The notes below the pieces were generated by a model. That model was given only the letters and a program-made list of their open reading frames with translations, did no database searches and was not told where the DNA came from. A program made the translations under genes and the position numbers. A stretch of 64,000 nt of DNA from Pseudocercospora fijiensis CIRAD86 (lineage: Eukaryota; Ascomycota; Dothideomycetes; Mycosphaerellales; Mycosphaerellaceae), in assembly GCF_000340215.1 (NCBI RefSeq), contig NW_006921541.1:1213527-1277526 (forward strand), given 5' to 3'. This document shows, piece after piece, positions 53,338 to 63,155 of this stretch (the stretch's first letter is position 1; each line of letters opens with the position of its first letter).

Positions 53338-53342
53338 TGTCT
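53329..53342. repeat. right terminal inverted repeat of the DNA transposon
   Basis: TGCTAAAGGTGTCT, inverse of the left repeat at 49782-49795 with one mismatch, followed directly by AAT (53343-53345). Confidence 0.75.
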
Positions 53343-53798
53343 AATATGCGAATTTCGCTTCGATGTGCGATATACGCGCGAGCACGGATGCTCGGCAAGG
53401 GCAACAAAGCACGCAGACGTATCCGTAACCAGAACTAGCTTTTCGCAGGCTCTGGTAATAATCATATGCCTCGTGCGTGCGTGTAGTCTTATGTCTGAGC
53501 AAGTCTCGAAGGCGACGTCGGCCACTCGCCCGTTGACAGCTGCTGAAATTTTGCTGAAGCCTTGCACGCGGACCAAGTCCGGCCTCTCTCCCTCGGCACA
53601 GACCTGACACCACATGCCACTAGCCAATCAGCGCTGCTTACTTACTGAGCTCAGTCTCTGTCGTAACTAGCTGCCTTTCTTCATCGCGCCTCTTCTTCTC
53701 TTGATAACAACCAAACACTTCAGGTCGACTGCTGCGCCTGCAAGTACATCTCCCCTCAACTCTACCAAGTCCATTGCGGCAGTTTGGGCCCCCTCACA
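53343..53798 (+). promoter_or_regulatory. aconitase promoter and 5' UTR
   Basis: These 456 bp lie between the transposon and the aconitase ATG. A CCAAT box (AGCCAATCAG) is at 53624-53628, about 170 bp upstream of the start, where a HAP2/3/5 complex could act; HAP control of respiratory genes is established in fungi. CT-rich sequence at 53670-53710 fits a core promoter. Confidence 0.55.
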
Positions 53799-56553
53799 AT
53801 GATTGGTGCCAGATTAGCAGCGCGACAGCTGGTATGTTTCCCTCCGATACCTTCTCCCACCTCCGAAACGCCATTGATAGAGCACCAAGACAGCTAACGT
53901 TGTGTCGAAACAGCCCCGGCTGGGCCGGCGGTCATTCGCTACCGTCAATGACTCCGCTCTCACCAAGAAGGTCGAGATGACCAACTGGGAGAAGGGTCAC
54001 TACATCAACTATGCCGGAATGAACGAGACCCTCCAAATCGTGCGGAAACGGTTAAACAAGCCACTCACATACGCCGAGAAGGTCATGTACTCGCATCTTG
54101 ACGATCCTCACAACCAGGAGATCGAGCGCGGAAAGAGTTATTTGAAGCTTAGACCCGACAGAGTTGCTTGCCAGGATGCCACCGCTCAGATGGCTATTTT
54201 GCAGTTCATGTCTTCGGGTATGGATGCTGTGGCAACTCCATCCACTGTCCACTGTGATCACTTGATTGAGGCACAAGTTGGTGGTGAAAAGGATCTCGAA
54301 AGAGCCAACTCCATCAACAAGGAGGTCTATGATTTCTTGAGCACATCTTGCGCCAAGTATAACATTGGTTTTTGGAAGCCTGGATCTGGTATTATTCACC
54401 AGATTGTAAGCATATTCCTGTCCTTTTCAGTCGGTATGGAGATTAATTTCTGCACAGGTTCTCGAGAACTACGCTTTCCCCGGTGGTCTTATGATCGGTA
54501 CTGACTCGCACACTCCAAACGCTGGTGGTCTCGGTATGGCAGCCATTGGTGTCGGTGGTGCTGATGCTGTCGATGTCATGGCCAACCTTCCATGGGAGGT
54601 CAAGGCACCAAAGGTCATTGGTGTCCGACTTACTGGAAAGATGTCCGGCTGGACTGCTCCAAAGGACATTATCTGCAAGGTCGCTGGTATCCTTACGGTC
54701 AAGGGTGGTACCGGAGCAATTGTTGAGGTGACTGCGAAGAGCTAAGGCGAGACCCATTGCGTGAGACATACTAACCCTGTGCAGTACCACGGTCCAGGAA
54801 CTGAGAACTTGAGCTGCACTGGCATGGCCACCATTTGCAACAGTGAGTTGAAGCTTGAACACGCACTTTCCGCCATATATTGACAGTTTTGCAGTGGGTG
54901 CTGAAATCGGTGCCACCACATCGCTCTTCCCATTCAACGACCGCATGTACGACTACCTCGCAGCCACCAAGAGAAAGCACATCGGAGACTTCGCTCGATC
55001 ATACGCCACCGAACTCCGTGAGGACGAGGGTGCTGAGTACGACGAGCTGATTGAGATCAACTTGAGCGAGCTCGAGCCCCAGATCAACGGTCCATTCACT
55101 CCAGACCTTGCCACTCCTCTCAGCAAGTTCAAGGACGCTGTCAAGGAGAACAAGTGGCCACAAGAGCTGAAGGTTGGTCTTATTGGTTCTTGCACAAACT
55201 CCTCCTACGAGGACATGAGCCGCGCCGCATCTATCGCTCGGGATGCCCTCGACCACGGTATCAAGGCCAAGGCCATGTTCACAATCACTCCTGGTTCTGA
55301 GCAGATCCGTGCCACCACCGAGCGTGACGGTCAGCTCAAGACTCTTGAGGACTTCGGAGGCATGGTCCTTGCCAACGCCTGTGGACCTTGCATTGGCCAG
55401 TGGCAAGTGCAACAAGTGCCCAATCTGCTAACCTTTCGCTAACTTTTGTGGCAGGGATCGTCGTGATGTCAAAAAGGGCGAGCCTAACTCCATCGTCTGC
55501 TCGTACAACCGTAACTTCACTGGACGTAATGATGCCAACCCAGCCACCCACTCCTTCGTCACCTCCCCAGATATCGTAGTTGCTCTCACTCTCGCCGGAG
55601 ACCTCACCTTCAACCCAATCACCGACACCCTCATGGACAAGGACGGCAAGCCGTTCAAGCTGAAGGAGCCATCCGGTGATGGTCTGCCAGCACGTGGCTA
55701 CGACCCAGGTCAGGACACCTACCAGGCACCACCACAAGACCGCTCTTCTGTCTCCGTCGCTGTCTCACCAACCTCCGACCGTCTTCAAATCCTTGAGCCA
55801 TTCGAGCCATGGTAAGTGCAAAGCCCCGTGTGCACGCGATAATTGCTGTGAACGTGACTAATGTTGTATAAAAGGAATGGTAAGGATTTCCACAACCTTC
55901 CAATCCTGATCAAGGCTCAAGGCAAGACCGTAAGTCGCTTTTGTCTGAAACCATTTCATCGCGCCATTGCTAACATTGCTCAGACCACGGACCACATTTC
56001 AATGGCGGGCCCATGGTTGAAGTACCGTGGACACTTGGACAACATCTCTAACAACTTGCTCATCGGTGCCATCAACTCTGCCAACGGTGAGGCCAACAAG
56101 GTCAAGAACCAGGAGACTGGTGAATTCGACGCCGTCCCAGCTACTGCCCGTGACTACAAGAAGAGAGGTATCAAGTGGGTCGTCATTGGTGACTGGAACT
56201 ATGGCGAGGGTTCTTCCCGTGAACATGCTGCTCTCGAGCCAAGACATCTTGGCGGTCTTGCTATCATCACCCGATCCTTCGCTCGTATTCACGAGACCAA
56301 CTTGAAGAAGCAGGGTATGCTTCCACTTACTTTCCAGAACCCAGACGACTACGACAAGATCCAGCCAGATGACCGCGTCGACCTTAGGGCCACCGAGCTT
56401 GCTGTCGGAAAGCCAGTCACCATGACTGTTCACCCAGCAAACGGCGACAAGGCATTTGACATCTCACTTGTGCACACATTCAACGAGCCACAACTCGAGT
56501 GGTTCAAGAACGGAAGCGCACTTAACACCATGGCCAAGGCAGCCAAGTCATAG
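53799..56553 (+). CDS. ACO1: aconitate hydratase, mitochondrial
   Basis: Aconitase interconverts citrate and isocitrate in the TCA cycle in the mitochondrial matrix. Eight exons give 780 aa: 53799-53831, 53914-54405, 54458-54727, 54785-54842, 54895-55402, 55455-55811, 55875-55929 and 55984-56553. The N-terminus [11 protein letters not shown] plus [11 protein letters not shown] is a mitochondrial presequence. The cluster-binding cysteines lie in IGSCTNSS and [23 protein letters not shown] and [14 protein letters not shown] are typical, as is the swivel segment [17 protein letters not shown]. Two introns are unusual: 55403-55454 has a GC donor (GCAAGT), and 55812-55874 ends AAAG rather than YAG. 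Both splices are forced by the conserved CIGQWDRRD and EPWNGKDF sequences. A CCAAT box lies upstream. Confidence 0.95.
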
Positions 56554-57000
56554 ACCTGTCGCACTGGGCGGAAAGGAAAAGAAAGCAGAGTTATTAGCAA
56601 GAGACGAGGAAAATGACTTTCGATTTCTCAATGATGATACACAGGACGGGCATTCTCGTCAGGAAATGGAGGATCAAGGCTCCATCTGCTGCAGTGAATT
56701 TATAGCATTGTTGTGCATAGTTGTTTCGCGGCGCTGTTTGGTCGGACTTATGTACTTCGACAATGAGTTTGAAACCACTGGCCTCTCATGTCTCACGTCT
56801 TCGTAATCTGCGTAAGCATTGCTATCGAGAAGCAGAATTGACGTTTCAGGGAGGTCAAAGGTCACGTGTACGGCTGCAACCGACCATCCTTGCTCAGCGC
56901 CAAGACCGTGCGTTAGCGAACGAAATTGAACTTCATCGCCAAAGCCGCAGCGCAGACAAGAAATCAGAACCCAGAAGCACGTTCGCAACACACAGTCGCA
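56554..57000. other. intergenic: aconitase 3' UTR and eL29 promoter
   Basis: No other gene is seen. A CACGTG palindrome at 56863-56868, 133 bp before the eL29 start, is a possible bHLH-factor site. Confidence 0.45.
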
Positions 57001-57438
57001 ATGGCCAGTACGTAAGCGCAGGAATGTCATATTGCTTGAGGTACTGATATCTGCGCAGAGTCAAAGAACTCGTCTCAGCACAACCAGGCCAAGAAGGCGC
57101 ACAAGAACGGGTACGATTTCCTCCTACCGCATGCCACGATCCCAATGCCGAATATGAAAGAGCAGCGAGAGATGGAATACAGAGGACGGGAGATTTGAGA
57201 ACGGTCGTTGCTGACAGCTGGATGACAGTATCAAGAAGCCAAAGACTCACAGATACCCTTCGCTCAAGGGAACCGACCCAAAGTTCCGAAGAAACCACAG
57301 ACATGCTCTTCACGGCACCATGAAGGCATTGGTACGTCAAAATGCGCATTGCACCCAGGAAGCATGGCAGGAATCACGGACAAATGCTGACATCCGCTAC
57401 AGAAGGAGGTCAAGGAGGGCAAGCGTGACGCCGCATAA
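57001..57438 (+). CDS. RPL29: 60S ribosomal protein eL29
   Basis: This is a small basic large-subunit protein. Four exons: 57001-57007, 57059-57110, 57229-57331 and 57403-57438; introns of 51, 118 and 71 bp, all GT-AG. They give 65 aa: it starts MAKSKNSSQHNQ, continues KKAHKNGIKKPK and YPSLKGTDPKFRRNHRHALH, and ends KEVKEGKRDAA. The length equals that of other fungal eL29 proteins. The first exon is only seven bases, so simple ORF scans miss the gene. It lies 447 bp downstream of the aconitase stop on the same strand. Many small introns are usual for fungal ribosomal-protein genes. Confidence 0.93.
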
Positions 57439-58215
57439 ACGAATCGACCACCACGGACAGCTACATCATGGGATATCTGGAGCATTGAGTGGGGACTTGT
57501 TTACGGCTACTACGACACGAGAAGCGGAGCGTCACACTGTACGGCGCAAAGCAAATGAGGACGGCTTTTCCAAACATGAAGGTAGCCGAAATGCATGCCT
57601 GAACTGATCTGCCAGCTCCATCTCACTTGCATCGTCCGCGCACTCCCATCTACCTACCTGCAGCTTTTTCATCTGCTTGTAGCTCCCAACCTCCACTCGC
57701 TTCCCGAGACAGTACAAAACATGGCATATGTGTGTACAACGCCTAGCAAACAAACTTTTTATGCAACGGTGTTGAAGGGTTTTCCAACGTGCCAAGATTT
57801 ATCGTTTCGGCGATGCCTCCTCATTACCAAACATGAATGCTCTGCCTTTTCTATGGGTGTTTGTGCATGAAGAGGTGGTAACAGACTTCAGTTTTTCCTC
57901 GGACTTGTGTGACAGCTTATGGTTGGGGCAATCGTCCGCGTCGGACACCAGTTCCACCGCCACTGACGGGCTCGGAAAGGTGGGTTTGAGATAGGTATGT
58001 AGCTTTACTGTATTTCCGGCGCATTCGCCATTTTGTCTTCTTTGTGATATTTTCTTTATCGACAACACTTGCTTGGCGCTTCAACATCCGAGACCGCGTT
58101 TCCCGGCAACGCTCGCGTGGGCCGCCACTCGAAGCCATCAGACGCTCAAATTTACAGCGGCATTGCCTTCAACTCCCTTCGCCAGACCTTCTGGCGCGGA
58201 TCGGACGCGTCAACG
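57439..58215. other. intergenic, no gene seen
   Basis: This holds the eL29 3' end and the BTB gene promoter. The frame of the BTB first exon is open upstream to about 58069, but without an ATG. No other gene is supported. Confidence 0.45.
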
Positions 58216-59370
58216 ATGGCGGGTGCATCGCAGCTTGTCGAGGTCGATCCTGCGGTATTCCTAGATCCAACCATCACCACGATTCTTGCTGGACCAGATC
58301 GCATTCGATATGCTGTCCACAAAGCACTCCTGTGCCAAAAATCAGGTAAGTCGCAGCCACCATGATGGCTACCTACTCCTCACTTACATTGGCCACATTC
58401 AGGCTACTTTGCCAGAGCATACAACACGACCATGAAAGAGCCCAGTCAGGACACTTTCACTATCAGTGATCTGCCAGACGAGGCTTTTCGCACGCTGATT
58501 ACTTGGCTGTACACCGGCAAGGTCTTCCTCCAGCCCGGAAAAGAGCCCAGTCTGTCCGTTGCGGTCCCGCCAGAGGAATCGGATGATGAGGCAGATGACG
58601 ATGACGACGACGGAAGCATCAGAGATGGATGGTACCAGGACAGTGACAAGGACCCGGACAGCGGCGACGATGAAATGGAATACGAAGACGAGGACCAACA
58701 AACCGACCTAGCTCCGAAATGGACATTGAAGGAAAGGCCCGAAGCTTTCCGAATCTCCCAGGCTTTCCCACATTCCTCCAATCTATCCGACCTCGATTCT
58801 TATCAGCTCAATTGCTTGGTTCGCATGTACGAGCACGAGCCTTACGATGGTGGAGATCACAGTGAATTCCTCGACAAATGCAAAGCCCTACTCAAGCAAT
58901 CCGCAGACAACGAATCTAACTCGAGAGAATCAAGCGACCAGGGAGAGCGCGATACCTACGATCACCTCATCGACATCTACATCTTAGCCGATCGTTTCGA
59001 CATCCAGGGCTTGCGCATCGACATCATGAATCTCATCGAGGAGCACCAAGGCGAGCAAGAGAAATACATCACCGACAGTACGCTACCGACTTTGCCGACC
59101 ATTGCGAAAGTTTGCGAGAACTTGCCACATACTTCCGACTTGCGTCTATGGCTGGTTCATGGAATGGCTTTCGAATTTTCTGCTCAAGCCGCAGAACTTG
59201 AAATTTTGCCGAAGGACTTTTTGGTGGATGTTTTGGCTACTATGGGACAGAAGGTGAAGTGGCTTTGGACGAAAGATGATTTGCCACAGTATCAGGATCA
59301 GTGCTTGTGCCACATACATGAGTCGGAGGATGAGGTGAAGCGTAGATTGGTGAATGGTGTTGGAGATTAA
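58216..59370 (+). CDS. BTB/POZ-domain protein
   Basis: This is probably a substrate adaptor or scaffold; fungal BTB-only proteins of this size are mostly uncharacterised. The exons are 58216-58345 and 58403-59370; a 57-bp intron (GTAAGT...TTCAG) joins KS to GYFARAYNTTM, giving 365 aa. The BTB core is visible as FLDPTITTILAG, YAVHKALLCQKSGYFARA, FTISDLPDEAFRTLITWLYTGKVF, interrupted by a strongly acidic insert (DDEADDDDDDG and DDEMEYEDEDQQ, residues about 105-155). It then resumes YDHLIDIYILADRFDIQGLRIDIMNLI. The C-terminal helical region ends ...RRLVNGVGD. The ATG at 58216 was chosen because it is the first in-frame Met before the BTB core. Confidence 0.85.
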
Positions 59371-60085
59371 GAGGGAGAGGAAGAGGAAGAAGAAGATGAG
59401 GACTACGTAGACGATGATGGTGATTGAGTATGAATAGGACTTACCCTGTGCATGCAGATTAGGCGCAAGCTGGTATGCGCTGGATGGTTGATGGGTTATA
59501 TAAAGACGTCCTTGAACTACGATGCTCTAACAATCATGCGTACGTCTGAAAACCAGTGAACCTCTTTTTTACGTTAAGAAAAGTCCTTTGTTGATGCTGA
59601 CCTTGCCGTCATTGATCCGAGGACGGGGAGGATTCGGAAGGGAGGTACTGTATGAGTAGCTAGCTAGCTATATAGAATGAAGCATGGTACCAAGCAATGC
59701 TTGGACGAATAGTTAAGCGAATGTCTTCCCTCATGCACTCCCTCCATTGGAGCACAGACCCCGCCAAGATTCTGCCGATCTTATGCAAAAGCTTCACTGA
59801 ACGACGTCACCCTTCATCCTCCGACGCTTTGGAGCCGCTCTGCGCGTGGCCGCTCGTGGTGTAGCTCCTGCATGGCGAATAGCAGCTGTTTCTGCACCGG
59901 AGTTGAGTGCGTGTATGGTACCGCACCTCCGCTTTCATGTTGTCACGATGCCGTTCAGCCACCCAGTCACACGAGCGTCTGGCAAGATGATCCTGATCCT
60001 GTTTCTCCACGCCGAAGAAGCAGATTGAACTCGCCTGGCCATCCTCCATCGCCGTGGAAGCGAAATCCAGATTCTTCTGATCACA
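59371..60085. other. intergenic, no gene seen
   Basis: GA-rich repeat just after the BTB stop (59371-59400), and a TAGCTAGCTAGCTA run near 59658-59672. Otherwise unremarkable; the right part is the transporter promoter. Confidence 0.45.
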
Positions 60086-61652
60086 ATGGCTCGAGAGAAA
60101 GATTCCGTCGACGATGGCTACAACAAACCCTCCATTGTGGACACGGGATATGGCCGCGAAACGGATCCCGAGAAAGGTCAAGACCTCCCAGCCTACCCGC
60201 AAGAACACAGTCGAAGACAAAGCACAAAATACGACAACCGCAGCGACCCATTCGGAGACGAATCCGACGCCGAAGTCAAATATCGAACCATGACCTGGTG
60301 GCAAGCCGCCGCAATCATGATCGCAGAAACAATCTCTCTCGGAATCCTCTCCTTACCCTCGGTCCTCGCATCAATAGGTTTAGTCCCCGGGATAATCCTC
60401 ATAATCGGTCTCGGCGTCATCGCAACCTATACTGGTTACACAATGTATCAATTCAAACTCGTATACCCTCACGTGCACAACCTGGCAGATGTCGGCGAGA
60501 TTTTATTCGGGGGTGCTGTGGGAAGAGAGATTTTGGGTGCTGCGCAAGTGATATTCTTGACGTTTACGATGGGGAGTCATGTTTTGACTTTTACGATTGC
60601 TTTGAATGCGATTACGGGGCATGTGACGTGTACGATTGTTTGGTCGGTGGTTGGGACGGTTGTGTTGTTTCTTCTGACTTTGCCGAGGACTTTGAGGAAA
60701 GTTTCGTATTTGTCGATTATATGTAAGTCAAACTGTTAAACAAAGGCTGGACGTGATATTAATAGCTGGTGGCTTGTGGACGCTCGCTTACATTGTAGCA
60801 GCTTTCATATCCATTCTCAGCGCGGCGATGATCACAATGATCGGAGTCGGAATTACGCGACCAGATCCAATCGTCCAAGCCACGGTCAAAGTCGGCTTCG
60901 CATCTGCGTTCCAGAGTGTGACGAATATCATCTTTGCTTACGCTGGTCACGTTGCGTTCTTCACATTCATATCTGAGTTGAAGAACCCCAAGGACTTCCC
61001 GAAAGCTCTAATTTGCTTGCAAGCGTGGGACATCAGTTTGTATGTCATAGTGGCGATTGTGGTGTATCGCTATACGGGTCCAGATGTTGCAAGCCCGGCA
61101 TTAGGAAGCGCTTCACCAGTCGTCACCAAGGTCGCTTATGGAATTGCCCTGCCGACTGTAAGTACGCCCACACCTATATAGTAAGATGTTCCGACCTGGA
61201 CTGATCTTTCCTAGATTCTGATTGCAGGCGTGATTTACGCACACGTTGCTGCCAAATACATCTACGTTCGTATATTCCAGGGCACCAAGCAGATGTCGAC
61301 GACCACTTTTCTCGCTGTCGGGACCTGGGTTGGGATCATCGCTGTCCTATGGGTGGTTGCTTGGGTCATCGCCGAGAGTATCCCGGTCTTCAACGATCTT
61401 TTATCTCTGATCTCATCGCTGTTTGCGTCCTGGTTTACGTATGGCTTGTCGGGTACTCTGTGGCTATTCATCAACCGTGGGCAGTGGTTCAAGAACCGGC
61501 GTAAGAGTTCACTGACCGTAGCGAACACTATGATCTTCCTACTCGGTGCAGCGATCTGTGGCATCGGACTGTATGCTAGTGGGAAAGCGATCAAGGAAGA
61601 CTCTGGGAGCGGGCATAGCTGGAGTTGCGCGGACAATTCAAAGAGCGGCTAG
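60086..61652 (+). CDS. amino-acid transporter, AAAP/Avt family
   Basis: This is a proton-coupled or vacuolar amino-acid transporter (substrate unknown). The exons are 60086-60722, 60766-61157 and 61215-61652; introns are 43 bp (very short) and 57 bp, giving 488 aa. A hydrophilic N-terminus of about 70 residues carries acidic and Ser residues. About eleven helices follow: first TWWQAAAIMIAETISLGILSLPSVLA, the family hallmark, then GIILIIGLGVIATYTGYTMYQ and later FASAFQSVTNIIFAYAGHVAFFTFISELKNP, the conserved AAAP region. The C-terminus is hydrophilic and ends ...SCADNSKSG. Related genes in fungi are often annotated as neutral amino-acid permeases (MTR-like). Confidence 0.88.
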
Positions 61653-61846
61653 GCTTGAGGGGTGATCATATGTGTCCATCAGTTGATAGGTGTCATGGCG
61701 ATGAACTTAGACATTTTCTCTGGCCAAGTTTCGAGGTCTCTGTTCCTGATTGACAGCCAGTCTCGCTCCAGTAGATTGCAACGTATCCCCACTTCCCTTT
61801 CCTGCACCGTCACTCCTCTCCATACCACCATATTTCCACCAACCAG

Positions 61847-62758
61847 TCACAACACCATCGCATACCTGCCCTGATTTCCCGTATACGACTCATTACTTTG
61901 CAAAATAAAGAACTTCTCGAATTCCAAGTCGCGGAGTCTAAAATAATCAGAATCCTCTTGACTCCACAGCCGCTTCCGTTGATACAAGATGAAAGGACCA
62001 ACGTCCTTTTTCTTGAGAGCTTCGCGCCTAGCGAGGCATGATTGACGCATATCATCGAACCGCGCGACGCCTTCAGTAATCCCTCGCTCTAATTTGAGGT
62101 ACGTGTCGAAGAAGACGCCTAGAGTTGAGTCGCTGGGACATTCCATCGTCCCGTTGAGCCAGCCACTATTCGACCAGCCTCTCTTCAAGTCGAAATTGAT
62201 GACATGGCTCTTGAGGATGATAGGAGTCGGGGCCATGAGTTTCATTGCCCGCCACGAAGCTTCCTGTTCCATCCAGGAAGGACACTTCAAAAGGTTCTGC
62301 TTCGAGATTTCACCTGCGGTGGTGAGATTGCCCTTGTAATGTAATGTATCATATGGAAGTGATTTGCCGAAAGAGCCATCCATGATTCCGAGGGCGAGGA
62401 ACCACAGCAATGGTGCCTGACGCTGTAGCTTGTCGATAGAGGCATCGGAGTTTGGAATCACCTCGAGAAATTTCAATTGACGCAGGGTCTTTGTGTCAGC
62501 GATGTTGTGACAGCGATGTTGTAACGGAAGGTGTGGTTGAATCTCTGGAGTCTGTAAAGGCCGCGTGATGGGTGTGATACAAGGCCATTGCTGTCAACTT
62601 CTGCGTCATCACATCTAGAACGGACATGCAAATTTAGCGAGTTCCTTGCCAATGTAAGAAGCTTGATAGCTGCATGCTTACCCATAGAATATCAAAATCT
62701 TCTTAAGCAGCTCAGGGATGGCGAAGACTTTGGGTGCCGCGACTGGTGCGCTGGGCAT
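61847..62758 (-). pseudogene. F-box-like protein, frameshifted by a 14-bp tandem duplication
   Basis: This is one of two tandem paralogues. Exon 1, 62682-62758, encodes MPSAPVAAPKVFAIPELLKK and on, an F-box-like start. A 67-bp intron lies at 62615-62681. Exon 2 from 62614 reads CDDAEVDSNGLVSHPSRGLYRLQRFNHTFRYNIA. There, two 14-bp units at 62495-62508 and 62509-62522 repeat with one difference. The extra unit shifts the frame to a stop. Counting only one unit, the frame continues DTKTLRQLKFLEVIPN and on to the stop at 61847, about 285 residues in all. The rest aligns with the neighbour (SWRAMKLM / SWRKMKIC; CPSDSTLGVFFDTYLKLERGITE / CPAESTLGDFWDVYMALETGLTE). Confidence 0.78.
62495..62522. repeat. 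14-bp tandem duplication
   Basis: GTCAGCGATGTTGT followed by GACAGCGATGTTGT, inside the F-box-like gene; it causes the frameshift described there. Confidence 0.88.
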
Positions 62759-63155
62759 TACGCGTGCGTGGATACTCGAAAAAAGGTCGTAGATCCAGGA
62801 CATCATCTTTGATTAGCAGCGAAGATGAGTTGACGGGTTGCGCGAATGGGGAAGATATCCTGTCAAATATCATGTCCTTTGTTGGAAATGCTATTTGATT
62901 GGAAGCTTCGAGTATTGAGACTTTGATTGCAGAGGGCGGCAGACAGCACTTTGAACGCCATTGAAGGCCAGCTACACACTTCGCCCCGAACATCCGTGCA
63001 GCAAGTGAAGTTTGCGCATGTAATGACCAAAATCCGGATCGTGGCACAGCTTTTCTCAAGATCTGACCTTCGTCCGGTATCAGAATCCCCATAGGCATCT
63101 CCATATGCATGTGATTACACATCGGCATCAAACTCCCCAGACAAACGCCCCTTCA
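62759..63155. other. intergenic between the two F-box-like paralogues
   Basis: These 397 bp contain the promoter of the left paralogue and the 3' end of the right one. No gene is seen. Confidence 0.5.

Larger units (their letters stand above)
49782..53342 (-). mobile_element. PIF/Harbinger-type DNA transposon, RIP-mutated
   Basis: This 3.56-kb element is bounded by 14-bp inverted repeats and 3-bp AAT duplications. The interior from about 49930 to 53230 has the same CpA/TpG depletion, TA/CTAG richness and TAG-riddled frames as the retrotransposon. It carries two convergent relic frames: a DDE transposase on the minus strand (about 52020-53100) and a second basic protein on the plus strand (about 50550-51470). 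Harbinger elements characteristically encode a transposase plus a second, Myb-like protein. The terminal 100-140 bp on each side keep normal CA and TG content. It sits between the BUD20-like start codon and the aconitase promoter. Confidence 0.82.
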
